DNA from: an uncultured Salinicoccus sp.
GTDB taxonomy: Bacteria > Bacillota > Bacilli > Staphylococcales > Salinicoccaceae
Assembly: GCA_947494965.1 (NCBI GenBank)
Contig: CANLWV010000002.1
Span: 248,001-312,000 of the forward strand
DNA: 64,000 nt
Direction: 5' to 3'
Made by a program: the position numbers and the translations under genes. Positions 7,880 to 17,899 of this stretch are shown piece by piece; within the stretch, counting starts at the first letter, position 1, and every line of letters starts with the position of its first letter. Below the pieces are notes generated by a model. It saw nothing but the letters and a program-made list of their open reading frames with translations. It was not told the origin of the DNA and searched no databases.

Positions 7880-10261
7880 CTACATGATGACTTGCGGATC
7901 CACATCTATCCGGAGTGAGACACCTTCCGTACGATATGCTTCATGATAGTATTCATCCAATTCCCCCAAAACTTCGAGCAGTGCCGGCTCCCTCTTATAT
8001 TTCAGCATTATCTGGAAACGATACTGCCGGTTGATCCTCTCAAGCGGACTTGGGGATGGCCCCACTATGATGGACTTGTCCGAGACAGCGTCCACCAGGG
8101 CATCATGGATATGACTCGTCGCTTTGAGGCATTTTGAGATATCCTCGCTCGACACGGTAAACAATACATGAAAATAAAATGGTGAGTAGCGTGCCAGACG
8201 TCTGAATGCCATCTCCTTTTCATAGAACTGCCTGTAGTCGTTCCCCTTTGCCAGCTGGATTGCATAATGGCTCGGGTTGTAGGTCTGGAAGATCACTTCC
8301 CCCGACAAAGCATGGCGTCCCGCGCGGCCCGATACTTGAGTGAGCAGCTGGTATGTCTTTTCATTGGCCCTGAAATCCGGAAGATTGAGCATCGTGTCTG
8401 CATTCAGCACGCCCACAAGCGTCACCTTGGGATAGTCGAGCCCTTTGGCGATCATCTGAGTGCCGAGCAGGATGGGTATCTCTTCTTCTTCAAACTGGTG
8501 CAGCAGCTTTTCATGCATGCCTTTCCGCCTTGTCGTATCATTGTCCATCCTGACGATTTCAGCATCGAACATATCGCGCAGTATTTCTTCTACCTTCTCG
8601 GTGCCCGTGCCCCTGAAGGTGACGTCGTCACTCTGGCAGTTTTCGCATATCCGGCGGACTGCCGATTCATAACCGCAGTAATGGCACAGCAGACTGCTGT
8701 TTGATTTATGGTAGGTGAGGGAGATGTCACAGTTTGGACAGATTGGCACATAGCCGCAGTTTTGGCATATCTGAAAGTTCGAATACCCCCGCCTATTGAG
8801 CAGCAGCACAGTCTGTTCACCCCGCTCGATGCGCTGGTCGATGGCTTCTTTTAGCGTCTGTGAAATGATCGAGGTGTTGCCCCCGCGATGCTCTTCCGCC
8901 ATATCCACCACATGGATCTCAGGCAGCACTTTTGTTCCGGCCCGCTGCGTCAGTTCAAGCCGCTCATAGACGCCCCGCTCACTACGGGCGTAAGTTTCGA
9001 GGCTCGGCGTCGCCGTCCCAAGTATCAGGGGGCAATTATGGTACCGGCTCCTGAACTTCGCCACTTCGGTGGCGTGATACATGGGGCGATCTCCCTGCTT
9101 GTATGTCGTTTCATGCTCCTCATCCACTATGATGGCGCCGATATTCTCAAAGGGTGCAAAGACACTGCTTCTGGCCCCGACCGACACACGTGCACGGCCT
9201 TCTTTTATTTTGCGCCATTCATCGTATTTCTCCCCGTGGGAAAGCCCGGAATGGAGGACCGCCACATCATCACCGAATCGGCTTTTGAAGCGGTTGACCA
9301 TCTGCGGTGTCAACGCAATCTCCGGCACCAGCATGATGGCATTTCGTCCTTCATCCATCACCTTTTGGATAACCTGGAGATAGACTTCCGTCTTGCCGCT
9401 GCCTGTAATGCCGTGGAGCAGGAAGGTCTTCGATTCCCCTGCATCCATCGTTTCAGCGATGCGGTCATAGGCATGCTGCTGTTCTTCATTCAACACTTTC
9501 GGCGGGTCCAGTGTAAACACCCTATCAGCATAAGGATCCCGTTCCATTTGCCGTTCGATCTTCTCTACATATCCTTTGCGGACGAGTTCATTGACCAGAT
9601 GGTTGGAGAACCCTTCAGCGGCAAGGTCCCTGATGAATATCGGCTCCGAGCTGGATTCGATCACATCCAACAGCTCCTGCTGCTTTTTGGCGCGTGACAG
9701 TTCGACTTCTGGATGACGTAGGGAATAGACTGCAAGGCCCGTCTTCTTTTTCGTATGCTGCGTGATCACTGTCTCTTCTTTTATTTCCCCGGACGCGAGG
9801 TAGGGGGCAAGTTCCTCCAACACTGGGGCAGGTAGACGTCTCGTCTCCACCTCTCCACCCTGCTGATGGGATTCGAGGAGATTTTGGGCTGCCGCTCCAT
9901 GCCCTTCAGCCAAGCGCAGCACTTTTTTGTAGTTTGCCTTCAGCGCTGCCGGCAAAATGGTTTCTATGACGCTTATATACTGATCGATATAGTAGTCTGC
10001 GAGGTGTTTGGCGATGACCACCATCTCCTCCGTCAAGACGGGCGCGATATCAAGCGTACGTGCGATTTCCTTGATCCGTCCCGGGTCGAAGTCAGTCGTT
10101 TCACTGAGCTTCATCACATACCCTTGGATGGTACGTCGCCCGAAAGGTACGAGTACGCGGTGGCCGACCTTGAGTATATCCAGCATGCCTTCCGGAACAC
10201 GGTAGTCAAAGACTTGGTTTACGCTTTTACTCGGGATATCCACTATTACAGAAGCATACAT
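7880..10261 (-). CDS. priA: Primosomal protein N' (replication restart helicase)
   Basis: PriA binds stalled or collapsed replication forks and loads the replication restart machinery. In order: an N-terminal 3'-DNA-end-binding domain, a superfamily 2 helicase core with Walker A GITGSGKTEVYL and Walker B IIVDEEHETTY, a cysteine-rich zinc-binding insert (CQNCGYVPICPNC, then CHYCGYE and CENCQ), and the C-terminal helicase lobe with QVSGRAGR. A longer GTG start at 10273 is possible, but the ATG at 10261 overlaps the coaBC stop as ATGA and has AGGTGG at a good distance; it gives 793 residues. It is co-transcribed with coaBC. Confidence 0.95.
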   Translation of the reverse strand: MYASVIVDIPSKSVNQVFDYRVPEGMLDILKVGHRVLVPFGRRTIQGYVMKLSETTDFDPGRIKEIARTLDIAPVLTEEMVVIAKHLADYYIDQYISVIETILPAALKANYKKVLRLAEGHGAAAQNLLESHQQGGEVETRRLPAPVLEELAPYLASGEIKEETVITQHTKKKTGLAVYSLRHPEVELSRAKKQQELLDVIESSSEPIFIRDLAAEGFSNHLVNELVRKGYVEKIERQMERDPYADRVFTLDPPKVLNEEQQHAYDRIAETMDAGESKTFLLHGITGSGKTEVYLQVIQKVMDEGRNAIMLVPEIALTPQMVNRFKSRFGDDVAVLHSGLSHGEKYDEWRKIKEGRARVSVGARSSVFAPFENIGAIIVDEEHETTYKQGDRPMYHATEVAKFRSRYHNCPLILGTATPSLETYARSERGVYERLELTQRAGTKVLPEIHVVDMAEEHRGGNTSIISQTLKEAIDQRIERGEQTVLLLNRRGYSNFQICQNCGYVPICPNCDISLTYHKSNSSLLCHYCGYESAVRRICENCQSDDVTFRGTGTEKVEEILRDMFDAEIVRMDNDTTRRKGMHEKLLHQFEEEEIPILLGTQMIAKGLDYPKVTLVGVLNADTMLNLPDFRANEKTYQLLTQVSGRAGRHALSGEVIFQTYNPSHYAIQLAKGNDYRQFYEKEMAFRRLARYSPFYFHVLFTVSSEDISKCLKATSHIHDALVDAVSDKSIIVGPSPSPLERINRQYRFQIMLKYKREPALLEVLGELDEYYHEAYRTEGVSLRIDVDPQVIM

Positions 10262-11451
10262 CAGTCCAGCCACCTGTCGAGCAGCGTATCCATGATGGCA
10301 GAAGCGAGCGACTGTTTATCCATCTTTTCAAATGGTACCTTGTCGCCATCTTTGAACAGCATGACCACCTCGTTATCCGGACTGTTCATGCCGATATCAG
10401 GATTGGACACATCATTCATGATGATGCAGTCGGCATTCTTGCGTTTCAGTTTATCCTGCGCATATGCTTCAACATTTTCCGTCTCTGCTGCAAATCCTGC
10501 CACATACATATCCTTGGCATGGAGCCCAGCATACTTCAATATATCCGGTGTCTTTTTCATCTCAATGGTCATCCGCTCTGTCCCCTGCTGCTTCTTCATC
10601 TTCTGATCCTGCATGGAGACCGGGGCAAAGTCGCTGACTGCTGCAGTGAACAAGCCAAGGTCGGCATCCATATGGCTATCTGCTGCGCGCCACATCTGTT
10701 CTGCCGTTACAACATCGACGACTTCGACGCCCCGGGGTGCCTCTAAATTGACTGGACCACTGACCAATACGACTTTTGCTCCTCTATCTGCCGCAGCCTC
10801 GGCCAAAGCGTATCCCATCCTGCCACTTGAGTGGTTGGTGATGTAACGCACCGGATCCAGAGGTTCCTGTGTCGGCCCTGCTGTTATCAGCACTTTCTTG
10901 CCAGACATCCGATCATCTTGTTCAAGCTGGGCTTCTATATAGGCTTTTATATCCGGTACATTTGCCATGCGGCCTTTGGCATTATAGCCGCATGCCAAGA
11001 ATCCAGATTCTGCATCGATGAATTGGTACCCGTCTTTAGTAAGCACTTCCATATTTCTCTGTACGGCTGGTTGGTTATACATATGGACGTTCATCGCCGG
11101 CGCAAGCACCACCGGTTTTGGATTTGCCGCCAACACATTGAGCAGCATATTGTCATAGATGCCGTTGGCCAGCTTGCTGATTGTATTTGCCGTCACCGGC
11201 ACTACTGCTATAATATCCGCCCATTCCCCGATGTTGATGTGGGAAATCACCGACGGGTCTTCTTCTTTGAAGGTATCAGTGTATACATGATTGCGGCTTA
11301 TTGCCTGGAAAGCGAGCGGCGTGATGAATTCAAGTGCATTTTCCGTTAGGACGACACGAACCTGGTGTCCACCTTGAATCAGCTTACTTGTTAAGTCGAC
11401 CGCCTTATAGGCGGCGATTCCGCCTGTCACGCCGATAACGATATTTGCCAT
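10261..11451 (-). CDS. coaBC: Bifunctional phosphopantothenoylcysteine decarboxylase/synthetase
   Basis: This 396-residue fusion makes 4'-phosphopantetheine for coenzyme A. The N-terminal flavin-dependent CoaC half (about 1-180) shows GVTGGIAAYKA, the PAMN motif in APAMNVHMY and the catalytic cysteine in LACGYNAKGRM. The C-terminal CTP-dependent CoaB half shows ITAGPTQEPLDPVRYITN and SSGRMG. It is the first gene of the coaBC-to-prkC block, following a terminator behind rpoZ, so it must have its own promoter or depend on read-through; I could not find a convincing promoter in the 72-base gap. Confidence 0.96.
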   Translation of the reverse strand: MANIVIGVTGGIAAYKAVDLTSKLIQGGHQVRVVLTENALEFITPLAFQAISRNHVYTDTFKEEDPSVISHINIGEWADIIAVVPVTANTISKLANGIYDNMLLNVLAANPKPVVLAPAMNVHMYNQPAVQRNMEVLTKDGYQFIDAESGFLACGYNAKGRMANVPDIKAYIEAQLEQDDRMSGKKVLITAGPTQEPLDPVRYITNHSSGRMGYALAEAAADRGAKVVLVSGPVNLEAPRGVEVVDVVTAEQMWRAADSHMDADLGLFTAAVSDFAPVSMQDQKMKKQQGTERMTIEMKKTPDILKYAGLHAKDMYVAGFAAETENVEAYAQDKLKRKNADCIIMNDVSNPDIGMNSPDNEVVMLFKDGDKVPFEKMDKQSLASAIMDTLLDRWLD

Positions 11452-11471
11452 GCTCTCACCTCTTTGAATAT

Positions 11472-11495
11472 AGCCCCGCGCTATAGCGATGGGCT
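11472..11495. other. Near-palindrome upstream of coaBC
   Basis: AGCCCCGCGCTATAGCGATGGGCT is close to a palindrome: AGCCC/GGGCT outer arms and CGCTATAGCG centre. It lies between the rpoZ terminator and the coaBC ribosome site. It could be an mRNA hairpin at the 5' end or a protein-binding site; nothing decides between them. Confidence 0.35.
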
Positions 11496-11497
11496 GT

Positions 11498-11525
11498 TAA
11501 AAAAAGCTGACAAAATTTGTCAGCT
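11498..11525 (-). terminator. Terminator after rpoZ
   Basis: On the minus strand AGCTGACAAA pairs with TTTGTCAGCT (plus coordinates 11505-11525) and is followed by seven T residues. The upstream arm overlaps the rpoZ stop codon. It separates gmk-rpoZ from coaBC. Confidence 0.85.
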
Positions 11526-11717
11526 AGTTTCTTGCCTTAACTTTATTTGCAGCAATTTCTTCAAGCGATCGGCTGACCGTCTTCAAAGTCTTGTACTCTT
11601 CCAAGATAAGGTCATCCGGTTCGTCCTGGAGATGACGTGCCCGTTTGGCAGCCATCGTCACAACCAGATATTTCGAATCGACATTTTTCTTCAGATCGTG
11701 TATGGATGGATATAGCA

Positions 11718-11718
<1 letters not shown>
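11524..11718 (-). CDS. rpoZ: RNA polymerase omega subunit
   Basis: This 64-residue protein stabilises the RNA polymerase core by binding the beta-prime subunit. The conserved MLYPSIHDL start, the SKYLVVTMAAKRAR segment and the EEY motif identify it. The frame is open further upstream, but the ATG at 11718 overlaps the gmk stop (TAATG) and has a GGAGGT ribosome site, and it gives the family N-terminus. It is translationally coupled to gmk and followed by a strong terminator. Confidence 0.94.
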
Positions 11719-12365
<647 letters not shown>

Positions 12366-12441
12366 TTATCTCCTAATGTACCATAACCAGGAGAAAAATT
12401 CATCATCAAATGACGGCTTGCGACAAACATGGCACTTTTCA

Positions 12442-12450
12442 TGTTAAAAT
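12442..12450 (+). promoter_or_regulatory. Candidate extended -10 promoter of rqcH
   Basis: TGTTAAAAT has the form TGn-TAAAAT, an extended -10 box, 32 bases before the rqcH start codon. A TTGCGA lies upstream but at 21 bases, too far for a good -35, so the call rests on the -10. Confidence 0.4.
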
Positions 12451-12481
12451 GTTCATTAGTCTAAAACAGGAGGATGAAACC

Positions 12482-14182
12482 ATGGCATTCGACGGTAATT
12501 TTGTCCACGCCCTACTGGGGGAATTGAATAGTCTCCGCAGTGGGAAAATAAATAAGATACAGCAGATGGATGACACAAGCATGATATTCAAAGTCAGGGC
12601 ACAAGGTGCAAACCATAACCTTCTGATAAGCGCGCACCCCATGTATGCACGCTTCCATCTGACAGACCATAAATATGAATTCCCATTCGATCCACCGATG
12701 TTTCTGCGCGTCGCCAGAAAACATCTTGAAGGCGGCATCATTGAAACCATCAGACAAGTCGGGAACGACCGCCGGGTTGAAGTGCACATCCAATCTCGGA
12801 ATGAACTTGGCGACCCGATCAGGCGCATACTCATCCTGGAAATCATGGGACGGCATTCGAATATCATCATAACGGATGCCGACTACATCATCCAGGACGG
12901 CATCAAACATCTCACGCCAAACAACAACAGTAGGACCATCATGCCAGGCTTCCCGTATACAGAGCCGCCCACTGAGCCGAAGCTCAATCCAAGGACGGCA
13001 GATATAGAGTCACTTACAGCACGCATCGACTTCAACAGGGGGAAGATAGGTCGGCAGATTCTCCATAATGTAGAAGGATTCAGCCCACTCTTCGTCAAGG
13101 AAGTCGAATACCTCGCCGGTTACTTCACGACTGACACCATCGTGCCGGCAATAAAAGAGGCCATGCATCAGGCAGAAGAGATAAAACCAGTGCTCTATAC
13201 GGCCGGGGACTCTGAAATATTCTATTTCACGCCACTCAGCCACCTCGGTGCACCGGATGCAACATATGATTCGCTCTCAAAATTGATGGACGACTATTAC
13301 CATGACAGGTACAGGAAGTCACTCATCAGGCAGAAGGCGCAGGATTATGTCCATCTGATCGAACGTGAATATGACCGTACGGAACGCAAAATAGAAAAAC
13401 TCAAGGCGGACCTCGCTGAAGCGGAGAAAATGGATGAATACCAAAAGTACGGGGAACTGCTCACTGCATATATGCACCAGGTCAAACCATACGATGAAAG
13501 CATCAAAGTCATCGATTATTATACCGATGAGCCCCTGACCATCCCCCTCGATAAAAATCGTACGGCGAGTGAAAACGCCCAACACTACTATAAGATGTAC
13601 AATAAGCTGAAGACGCGCGAAAGCAGCGCCGCCGACCAGCTTAACCGCTCATACGAGGACATTAAATACCTCGCTTCACTGCTGCATCAGATGGAAAGCA
13701 TCAGCACTGAAGAAGAAGTTGAAGAGATAAGGGAAGAACTGGGTGAACAGGGCATCATCAAGAACAACCGCAGACAACCGAAGAAGAAAAAGCATAAAAT
13801 TCAGCTCCATCCTTACCGGACGACAAATGGCCTTGATGTACTCGTCGGTAAAAACAATAAGCAGAACGACTATCTGACGAGCAAAAAAGCACAGAACAAC
13901 CATCTGTGGTTCCACACGAAAGACATCCCAGGTTCCCACGTCGTCATTCTGCACACTGAGGGCGAAATAGAAGAGCAGGACATCCTGGATGCTGCGATGA
14001 TAGCAGCCTACCACTCCAAGGCGCGGGACTCGGAGTCGGTGCCTGTTGATTTCACCAAAGTCCGGCATGTGCATAAAGTCAGCGGCGCAAAACCTGGCTT
14101 TGTGACCTATACCGATCAGCAGACCGTAAACGTTACCCCAGACCGCGGAAAAGTGATGAAAATGGCCCAGCCAGAAGCATGA
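12482..14182 (+). CDS. rqcH: Rqc2/RqcH-type NFACT protein, ribosome quality control
   Basis: RqcH binds large ribosomal subunits carrying a stalled peptidyl-tRNA and recruits alanyl-tRNA to add an alanine tail that marks the chain for degradation. In Gram-positive cocci it was earlier named as a fibronectin-binding protein (FbpA). The 566 residues show the NFACT-N domain with the NDRR motif (Asp96-Arg97, matching Asp97-Arg98 needed in Bacillus RqcH), a long coiled coil (about 270-420) and the NFACT-R domain with LWFHTKDIPGSHVV. The open frame begins earlier, but the ATG at 12482 has AGGAGG eight bases upstream and gives the family start MAFDG. It is a single-gene unit between gmk and the glycogen operon. 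Confidence 0.95.
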   Translation: MAFDGNFVHALLGELNSLRSGKINKIQQMDDTSMIFKVRAQGANHNLLISAHPMYARFHLTDHKYEFPFDPPMFLRVARKHLEGGIIETIRQVGNDRRVEVHIQSRNELGDPIRRILILEIMGRHSNIIITDADYIIQDGIKHLTPNNNSRTIMPGFPYTEPPTEPKLNPRTADIESLTARIDFNRGKIGRQILHNVEGFSPLFVKEVEYLAGYFTTDTIVPAIKEAMHQAEEIKPVLYTAGDSEIFYFTPLSHLGAPDATYDSLSKLMDDYYHDRYRKSLIRQKAQDYVHLIEREYDRTERKIEKLKADLAEAEKMDEYQKYGELLTAYMHQVKPYDESIKVIDYYTDEPLTIPLDKNRTASENAQHYYKMYNKLKTRESSAADQLNRSYEDIKYLASLLHQMESISTEEEVEEIREELGEQGIIKNNRRQPKKKKHKIQLHPYRTTNGLDVLVGKNNKQNDYLTSKKAQNNHLWFHTKDIPGSHVVILHTEGEIEEQDILDAAMIAAYHSKARDSESVPVDFTKVRHVHKVSGAKPGFVTYTDQQTVNVTPDRGKVMKMAQPEA

Positions 14183-14183
14183 C

Positions 14184-14224
14184 AAAAAAGCCACTTCCAA
14201 AATGTTTTGGAAGTGGCTTTTTTT
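14184..14224. terminator. Bidirectional terminator between rqcH and glgA
   Basis: A near-perfect inverted repeat, arms AAAAAGCCACTTCCAAAA and TTTTGGAAGTGGCTTTTT, has A/T tracts on both sides. It ends rqcH transcripts (plus) and glgBCDA transcripts (minus); it abuts the glgA stop. Confidence 0.92.
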
Positions 14225-15623
14225 AATAGAGGCTCATATAGCGTTCAGCAGATTTTGCCCAACTGTAATCCGATTGCATCATGTTGTTGAACAGGGCACC
14301 CATGTGCGCCTTGTCATGGTAGATGAAGCGGCTATACCTCATGGTATCGAGCAATTCGTGGGCGTTATATTTTTCAAATGAAAAACCGTTCCCTTCATAA
14401 TTAAATTCGTTATATGGCACTACCGTATCCTTCAATCCACCCGTTTCCCTGACGATCGGAACCGTCAGATACCTGATGGCAATCAGTTGGCCCAAACCGC
14501 ACGGTTCAAACAGACTCGGCATGATGAAGAAATCACTGGACGCATATATTTTCCTGGCGTAGGATTCACTGAATCCGATTGTCGCATGCACCTTTCCGGG
14601 GAAATTATGGACAAGTGATCTGAAATAATCCTCATACTGCTGCTCTCCTGACCCGAGTACGACGAGCTGGACATCCTCCATCAGGAATTCATGCATGACA
14701 TGTGTGATGAGATCGAGACCTTTTTGGGAAACGAGTCGAGTCACAATACCATACATGGGGATTGCTTCATCCACTTCCAATCCGAGTGCACTCTGCAGCG
14801 CCGTCTTATTTTTCAGTTTGGTCCTGCATGAGGTTCGGTACCTATAGTCAAGTGCATCATCCCTCAGGGGATTATATTCTGTCATATCCAGACCATTGAT
14901 TATGCCATGCAGGTCATGCCTCCTGTATTCAAGCACGGGTTCCAGACCTTCTCCGAAAAACGGCGTCATAATCTCTTCGGCATATGTTTCGGACACGGTC
15001 GTAATGACATCCGCATGATGGATGGCTGCTTTCATCATGTTGACCATGCCCTGCCACTCGAATCCTGCGAAATGCTCCATGCCAAAATTGAACATATCCC
15101 CAAAAGCCGAGTGCTCCATCCATCCTTGATACTGGATATTATGGATTGTGTAGACAATCTTCATGCCGGGCTGTGGCCGTTTGATGCTGCCGATTGCAAC
15201 AGCAGCCCCAGTCTGCCAATCATGGCAATGGAGCACGTCATAATTTTCATCTGTACGATACATGAATTCAATGATGGCATTCGAAAAGTAGACGAAGCGC
15301 TCCCCATCATCGATATAGCCGTAGAGGCCATCACGGTTGAAGTAGTACTCATTATCTACAAAATAGTAGGTGACCTTTCTATCGGTATATTTCAGGATGC
15401 GGGTATACTGGTTGCGCCACCCTACCGGCGTATTGTAGATCATCACTTCCTCCATCTCCCGGCGGTAATCGGAATCGATGATTGCCTTATATAAGGGGAG
15501 GATGACCGACACCTCGGCCCCTTCCTTGACAAGTGCCTGCGGCAGGCTGCCGATAACATCGGCCAACCCACCTGACTTGATGAACGGTGTGCATTCACTT
15601 GCAGCAAAAAGTACATGTTTCAT
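14223..15623 (-). CDS. glgA: Glycogen synthase (ADP-glucose)
   Basis: GlgA transfers glucose from ADP-glucose to the growing alpha-1,4-glucan. The 466-residue protein has the N-terminal KSGGL motif (16-20) for ADP-glucose binding (KSGGLADVIGSLPQ), the HCHDWQTG motif and the C-terminal FFIMPSLFEPCGLGQL segment with the conserved glutamate of GT5 enzymes. A start six codons upstream is possible, but the ATG at 15623 gives the family N-terminus MKHVLFAASE and has GGGAAG upstream. It is the last gene of glgBCDA and ends in the shared terminator. Confidence 0.95.
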   Translation of the reverse strand: MKHVLFAASECTPFIKSGGLADVIGSLPQALVKEGAEVSVILPLYKAIIDSDYRREMEEVMIYNTPVGWRNQYTRILKYTDRKVTYYFVDNEYYFNRDGLYGYIDDGERFVYFSNAIIEFMYRTDENYDVLHCHDWQTGAAVAIGSIKRPQPGMKIVYTIHNIQYQGWMEHSAFGDMFNFGMEHFAGFEWQGMVNMMKAAIHHADVITTVSETYAEEIMTPFFGEGLEPVLEYRRHDLHGIINGLDMTEYNPLRDDALDYRYRTSCRTKLKNKTALQSALGLEVDEAIPMYGIVTRLVSQKGLDLITHVMHEFLMEDVQLVVLGSGEQQYEDYFRSLVHNFPGKVHATIGFSESYARKIYASSDFFIMPSLFEPCGLGQLIAIRYLTVPIVRETGGLKDTVVPYNEFNYEGNGFSFEKYNAHELLDTMRYSRFIYHDKAHMGALFNNMMQSDYSWAKSAERYMSLY

Positions 15624-15647
15624 GCTGTCACTTCTTCCCATTTCAAA

Positions 15648-16748
15648 TTAGATCTCTGTACGCTTGGCCAGGACATAAGGCTTTTCTTCAGAACCCATCA
15701 GCTGGCGCCCTTCTGTAATCCTGACGTCTTTATCCAATATCACATTCTCCAGATGCACGTCGGGTTCGATTGTGCAGTTTGCAAAAATGATCGAGTTCTT
15801 AATGACCGCCCCTTTGCCGATCTTGACATTGCGGCCGATTATCGAGCGTTCCACATTGCCTTCAACCGTGACGCCATTTGCCACGATCGATTTTTTGACG
15901 TTGCTGGTCTTCTTATAGAGCGTCGGTGGACTGGTACTCACTTTCGTCTTCACTTTGTTCTTGCCGAAGAAGAATTTGCGGTAGCGGTCTTTTTCCAGCA
16001 ACGCCATGCTGTTGTTGAAATATGTTTCAACCGAATGGAAATAATGTGTCTTTGCCGTTATATCGAAAAAACCTGTATTATACTCTTCAAGCTTCTCCCT
16101 TATGCCATTATGGAAGAAACTCGGCTTATAGTTGTTTATGCAGAATGTGACGATATTCATCAGGACGGATTTTTTAATGATGTACACGCCTGTATAAAGG
16201 TGTGGATTTTCCTGATCGTGTGTAAATCCAGTGACCTGATCCCTTTCTGTAATGAGGCGCAGGATCGGGCCTTCTGGAGGGGTTTCTACTTTTTCTGCAA
16301 CAAACGTCACGTCCCTGTCATTTTTGATGTGCTCTTCCACCGCTTCAGAATAATCGGTATTCGATATGAACTGGGACCCTGAGATGAGCACGTGGTTCCC
16401 TTTAAAACGGCTGAACAGGTCGGAATGGTTGTGGAAGTGCTTCAGATCTCCTTGTGACACGTCGGTCGGATCGTTCCAGTCAGGGGGCAAGATGAATATT
16501 CTGGATTGTCTGCCCTCAATGCCGAAATCTTCTTTGCGGTTCAGATGATCGAGTAATGACCTGAATTTGTTGCCGGCAAATACTCCGATGACATTGATAC
16601 CTGAATTATTCATGCTGGTGATTGCGAAATCAATCAGTCTGTAGCGCCCCATGAATGGCACCGATCCGCCGCTCCTGAAATAAGTCAATTCATCTAAGTA
16701 ATCCTGTTCAGGCTGGAGATTGATCAGCCCCAATACTTCGTTATCCAT
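15648..16748 (-). CDS. glgD: GlgD, non-catalytic ADP-glucose pyrophosphorylase subunit
   Basis: GlgD pairs with GlgC in Bacillus-type ADP-glucose pyrophosphorylases and raises its activity. The 366 residues align with the GlgC fold ([16 protein letters not shown], a nucleotidyltransferase domain and a C-terminal left-handed beta helix with [19 protein letters not shown]). The N-terminal glycine-rich nucleotide loop seen in GlgC (AGGKGTRL) is absent, replaced by a short [10 protein letters not shown] segment, so it is unlikely to be catalytic alone. The ATG overlaps the glgC stop by eight bases. It is downstream of glgC and upstream of glgA, as in Bacillus. Confidence 0.92.
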   Translation of the reverse strand: MDNEVLGLINLQPEQDYLDELTYFRSGGSVPFMGRYRLIDFAITSMNNSGINVIGVFAGNKFRSLLDHLNRKEDFGIEGRQSRIFILPPDWNDPTDVSQGDLKHFHNHSDLFSRFKGNHVLISGSQFISNTDYSEAVEEHIKNDRDVTFVAEKVETPPEGPILRLITERDQVTGFTHDQENPHLYTGVYIIKKSVLMNIVTFCINNYKPSFFHNGIREKLEEYNTGFFDITAKTHYFHSVETYFNNSMALLEKDRYRKFFFGKNKVKTKVSTSPPTLYKKTSNVKKSIVANGVTVEGNVERSIIGRNVKIGKGAVIKNSIIFANCTIEPDVHLENVILDKDVRITEGRQLMGSEEKPYVLAKRTEI

Positions 16749-17898
16749 TATGATTGCCCCCCTTTGGCAGATAGTCGTTTAAAGTATCATGACTGATGAC
16801 GATAGGCTCTTCGTCCTCGGCGAGTATTTCAGCACCATCCGGTACCTCAACTCCCGAAGTGACGATCACCCGCTCAAGTCGGACACCTTCGCCGATTACG
16901 GCATCAGGTAGTATGATGGAGTCTTTGATGCTGGTGCCTTCCCCCGTCTCCACACCGATGAAGAGTATCGAATTATCGATCTTCCCTTCAATGAAAGAAC
17001 CTGGAGAAATGAGCGAATTTGTTATCTCCGAGGTTTCTCCAATGTACTCCGGCGGACGATTTTCTTCGTTAGGATAAGTGGGCCATTCCTTAGACATCAG
17101 CAAGGTCTGGAAATCGTCTTTCAGCAGGTCCATATTTGCTTCCCAGTAACTTTTGATCGTGCCTACATCCTTCCAGTAGCCTTCAAAATTGTAGGCGAAC
17201 AGCCGCTTCTCATCTGACAGCATCATCGGGATGATGTCCTTCCCGAAGTCATGTTCGCTGTCTTCATTCTTTTCATCTTCAAGCAGATACGGTCTGATCG
17301 TCTCCCATTTGAAGATGTAGACCCCCATTGAAGCCATGTTGTTCTTCGGCTCCTCGGGCTTCTCATCAAATTCATATATACTCATATCTTCATTCGTGTT
17401 CAGAATGCCGAATCGGCTGGCATCTTCCCACGGCACCTCAATTGCCGAGATGGTGGCATCGGCATCATTGGCCTGGTGGAATTCGAGCATTTTGGTGTAA
17501 TCCATCTGATAGATATGGTCGCCACTCAGGACAATCAGATTATCAGGTTCATATTGATCGATAAAATGCAGATTCTTGACGATGGCATCTGCCGTACCAC
17601 TGAACCAGGCGCTGCCTTCACGGTTGGAATGCGGCGAGAGGACACTGACCCCTCCATATTGCCTGTCAAGCCCCCAAGGCTTACCGATGCCGATGTGCTT
17701 GTTGAGCATCAGGGGGGAGTATTGTACAAGCACCCCGACTGTCGAAATGCCCGAGTTGGCCAGGTTGCTCATTGTAAAATCGATGATTCTATACTTCCCT
17801 CCAAACGGTACAGCTGGCTTGGCGATATCTTTCGTCAGTTCGCCAAGCCGCGTGCCCTTTCCCCCTGCCAACAGCATGGCTACAGTATTAGATGTCAT
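16741..17898 (-). CDS. glgC: Glucose-1-phosphate adenylyltransferase (catalytic subunit)
   Basis: GlgC makes ADP-glucose from ATP and glucose-1-phosphate, the committed step of glycogen synthesis. The 385-residue protein has the nucleotide loop AGGKGTRL (11-18), the following [15 protein letters not shown] segment and the YWKDVGT motif of the sugar-phosphate site, then a beta-helix domain. The ATG at 17898 (MTSNTVAM) is chosen over an upstream in-frame start inside glgB because it has AGGAGG seven bases before. It starts one base after the glgB stop. Whether it needs GlgD or an effector cannot be read from sequence. Confidence 0.95.
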   Translation of the reverse strand: MTSNTVAMLLAGGKGTRLGELTKDIAKPAVPFGGKYRIIDFTMSNLANSGISTVGVLVQYSPLMLNKHIGIGKPWGLDRQYGGVSVLSPHSNREGSAWFSGTADAIVKNLHFIDQYEPDNLIVLSGDHIYQMDYTKMLEFHQANDADATISAIEVPWEDASRFGILNTNEDMSIYEFDEKPEEPKNNMASMGVYIFKWETIRPYLLEDEKNEDSEHDFGKDIIPMMLSDEKRLFAYNFEGYWKDVGTIKSYWEANMDLLKDDFQTLLMSKEWPTYPNEENRPPEYIGETSEITNSLISPGSFIEGKIDNSILFIGVETGEGTSIKDSIILPDAVIGEGVRLERVIVTSGVEVPDGAEILAEDEEPIVISHDTLNDYLPKGGNHNG

Positions 17899-17899
17899 A

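Noticed and set aside
8888..9697. Long plus-strand open frame (269 codons) opposite priA
   Set aside because: Antisense shadow of priA; composition is not protein-like and no start signal is present.
10831..11349. Plus-strand open frame opposite coaBC
   Set aside because: Antisense shadow of coaBC with no ribosome site.
12410..12481. Upstream start of rqcH
   Set aside because: The extra 24 codons cover the likely promoter and the ribosome site of the ATG at 12482.
12482..14182. Fibronectin-binding adhesin
   Set aside because: The older name FbpA for this family does not fit; the protein has no signal peptide or wall anchor and has all NFACT domains of RqcH.
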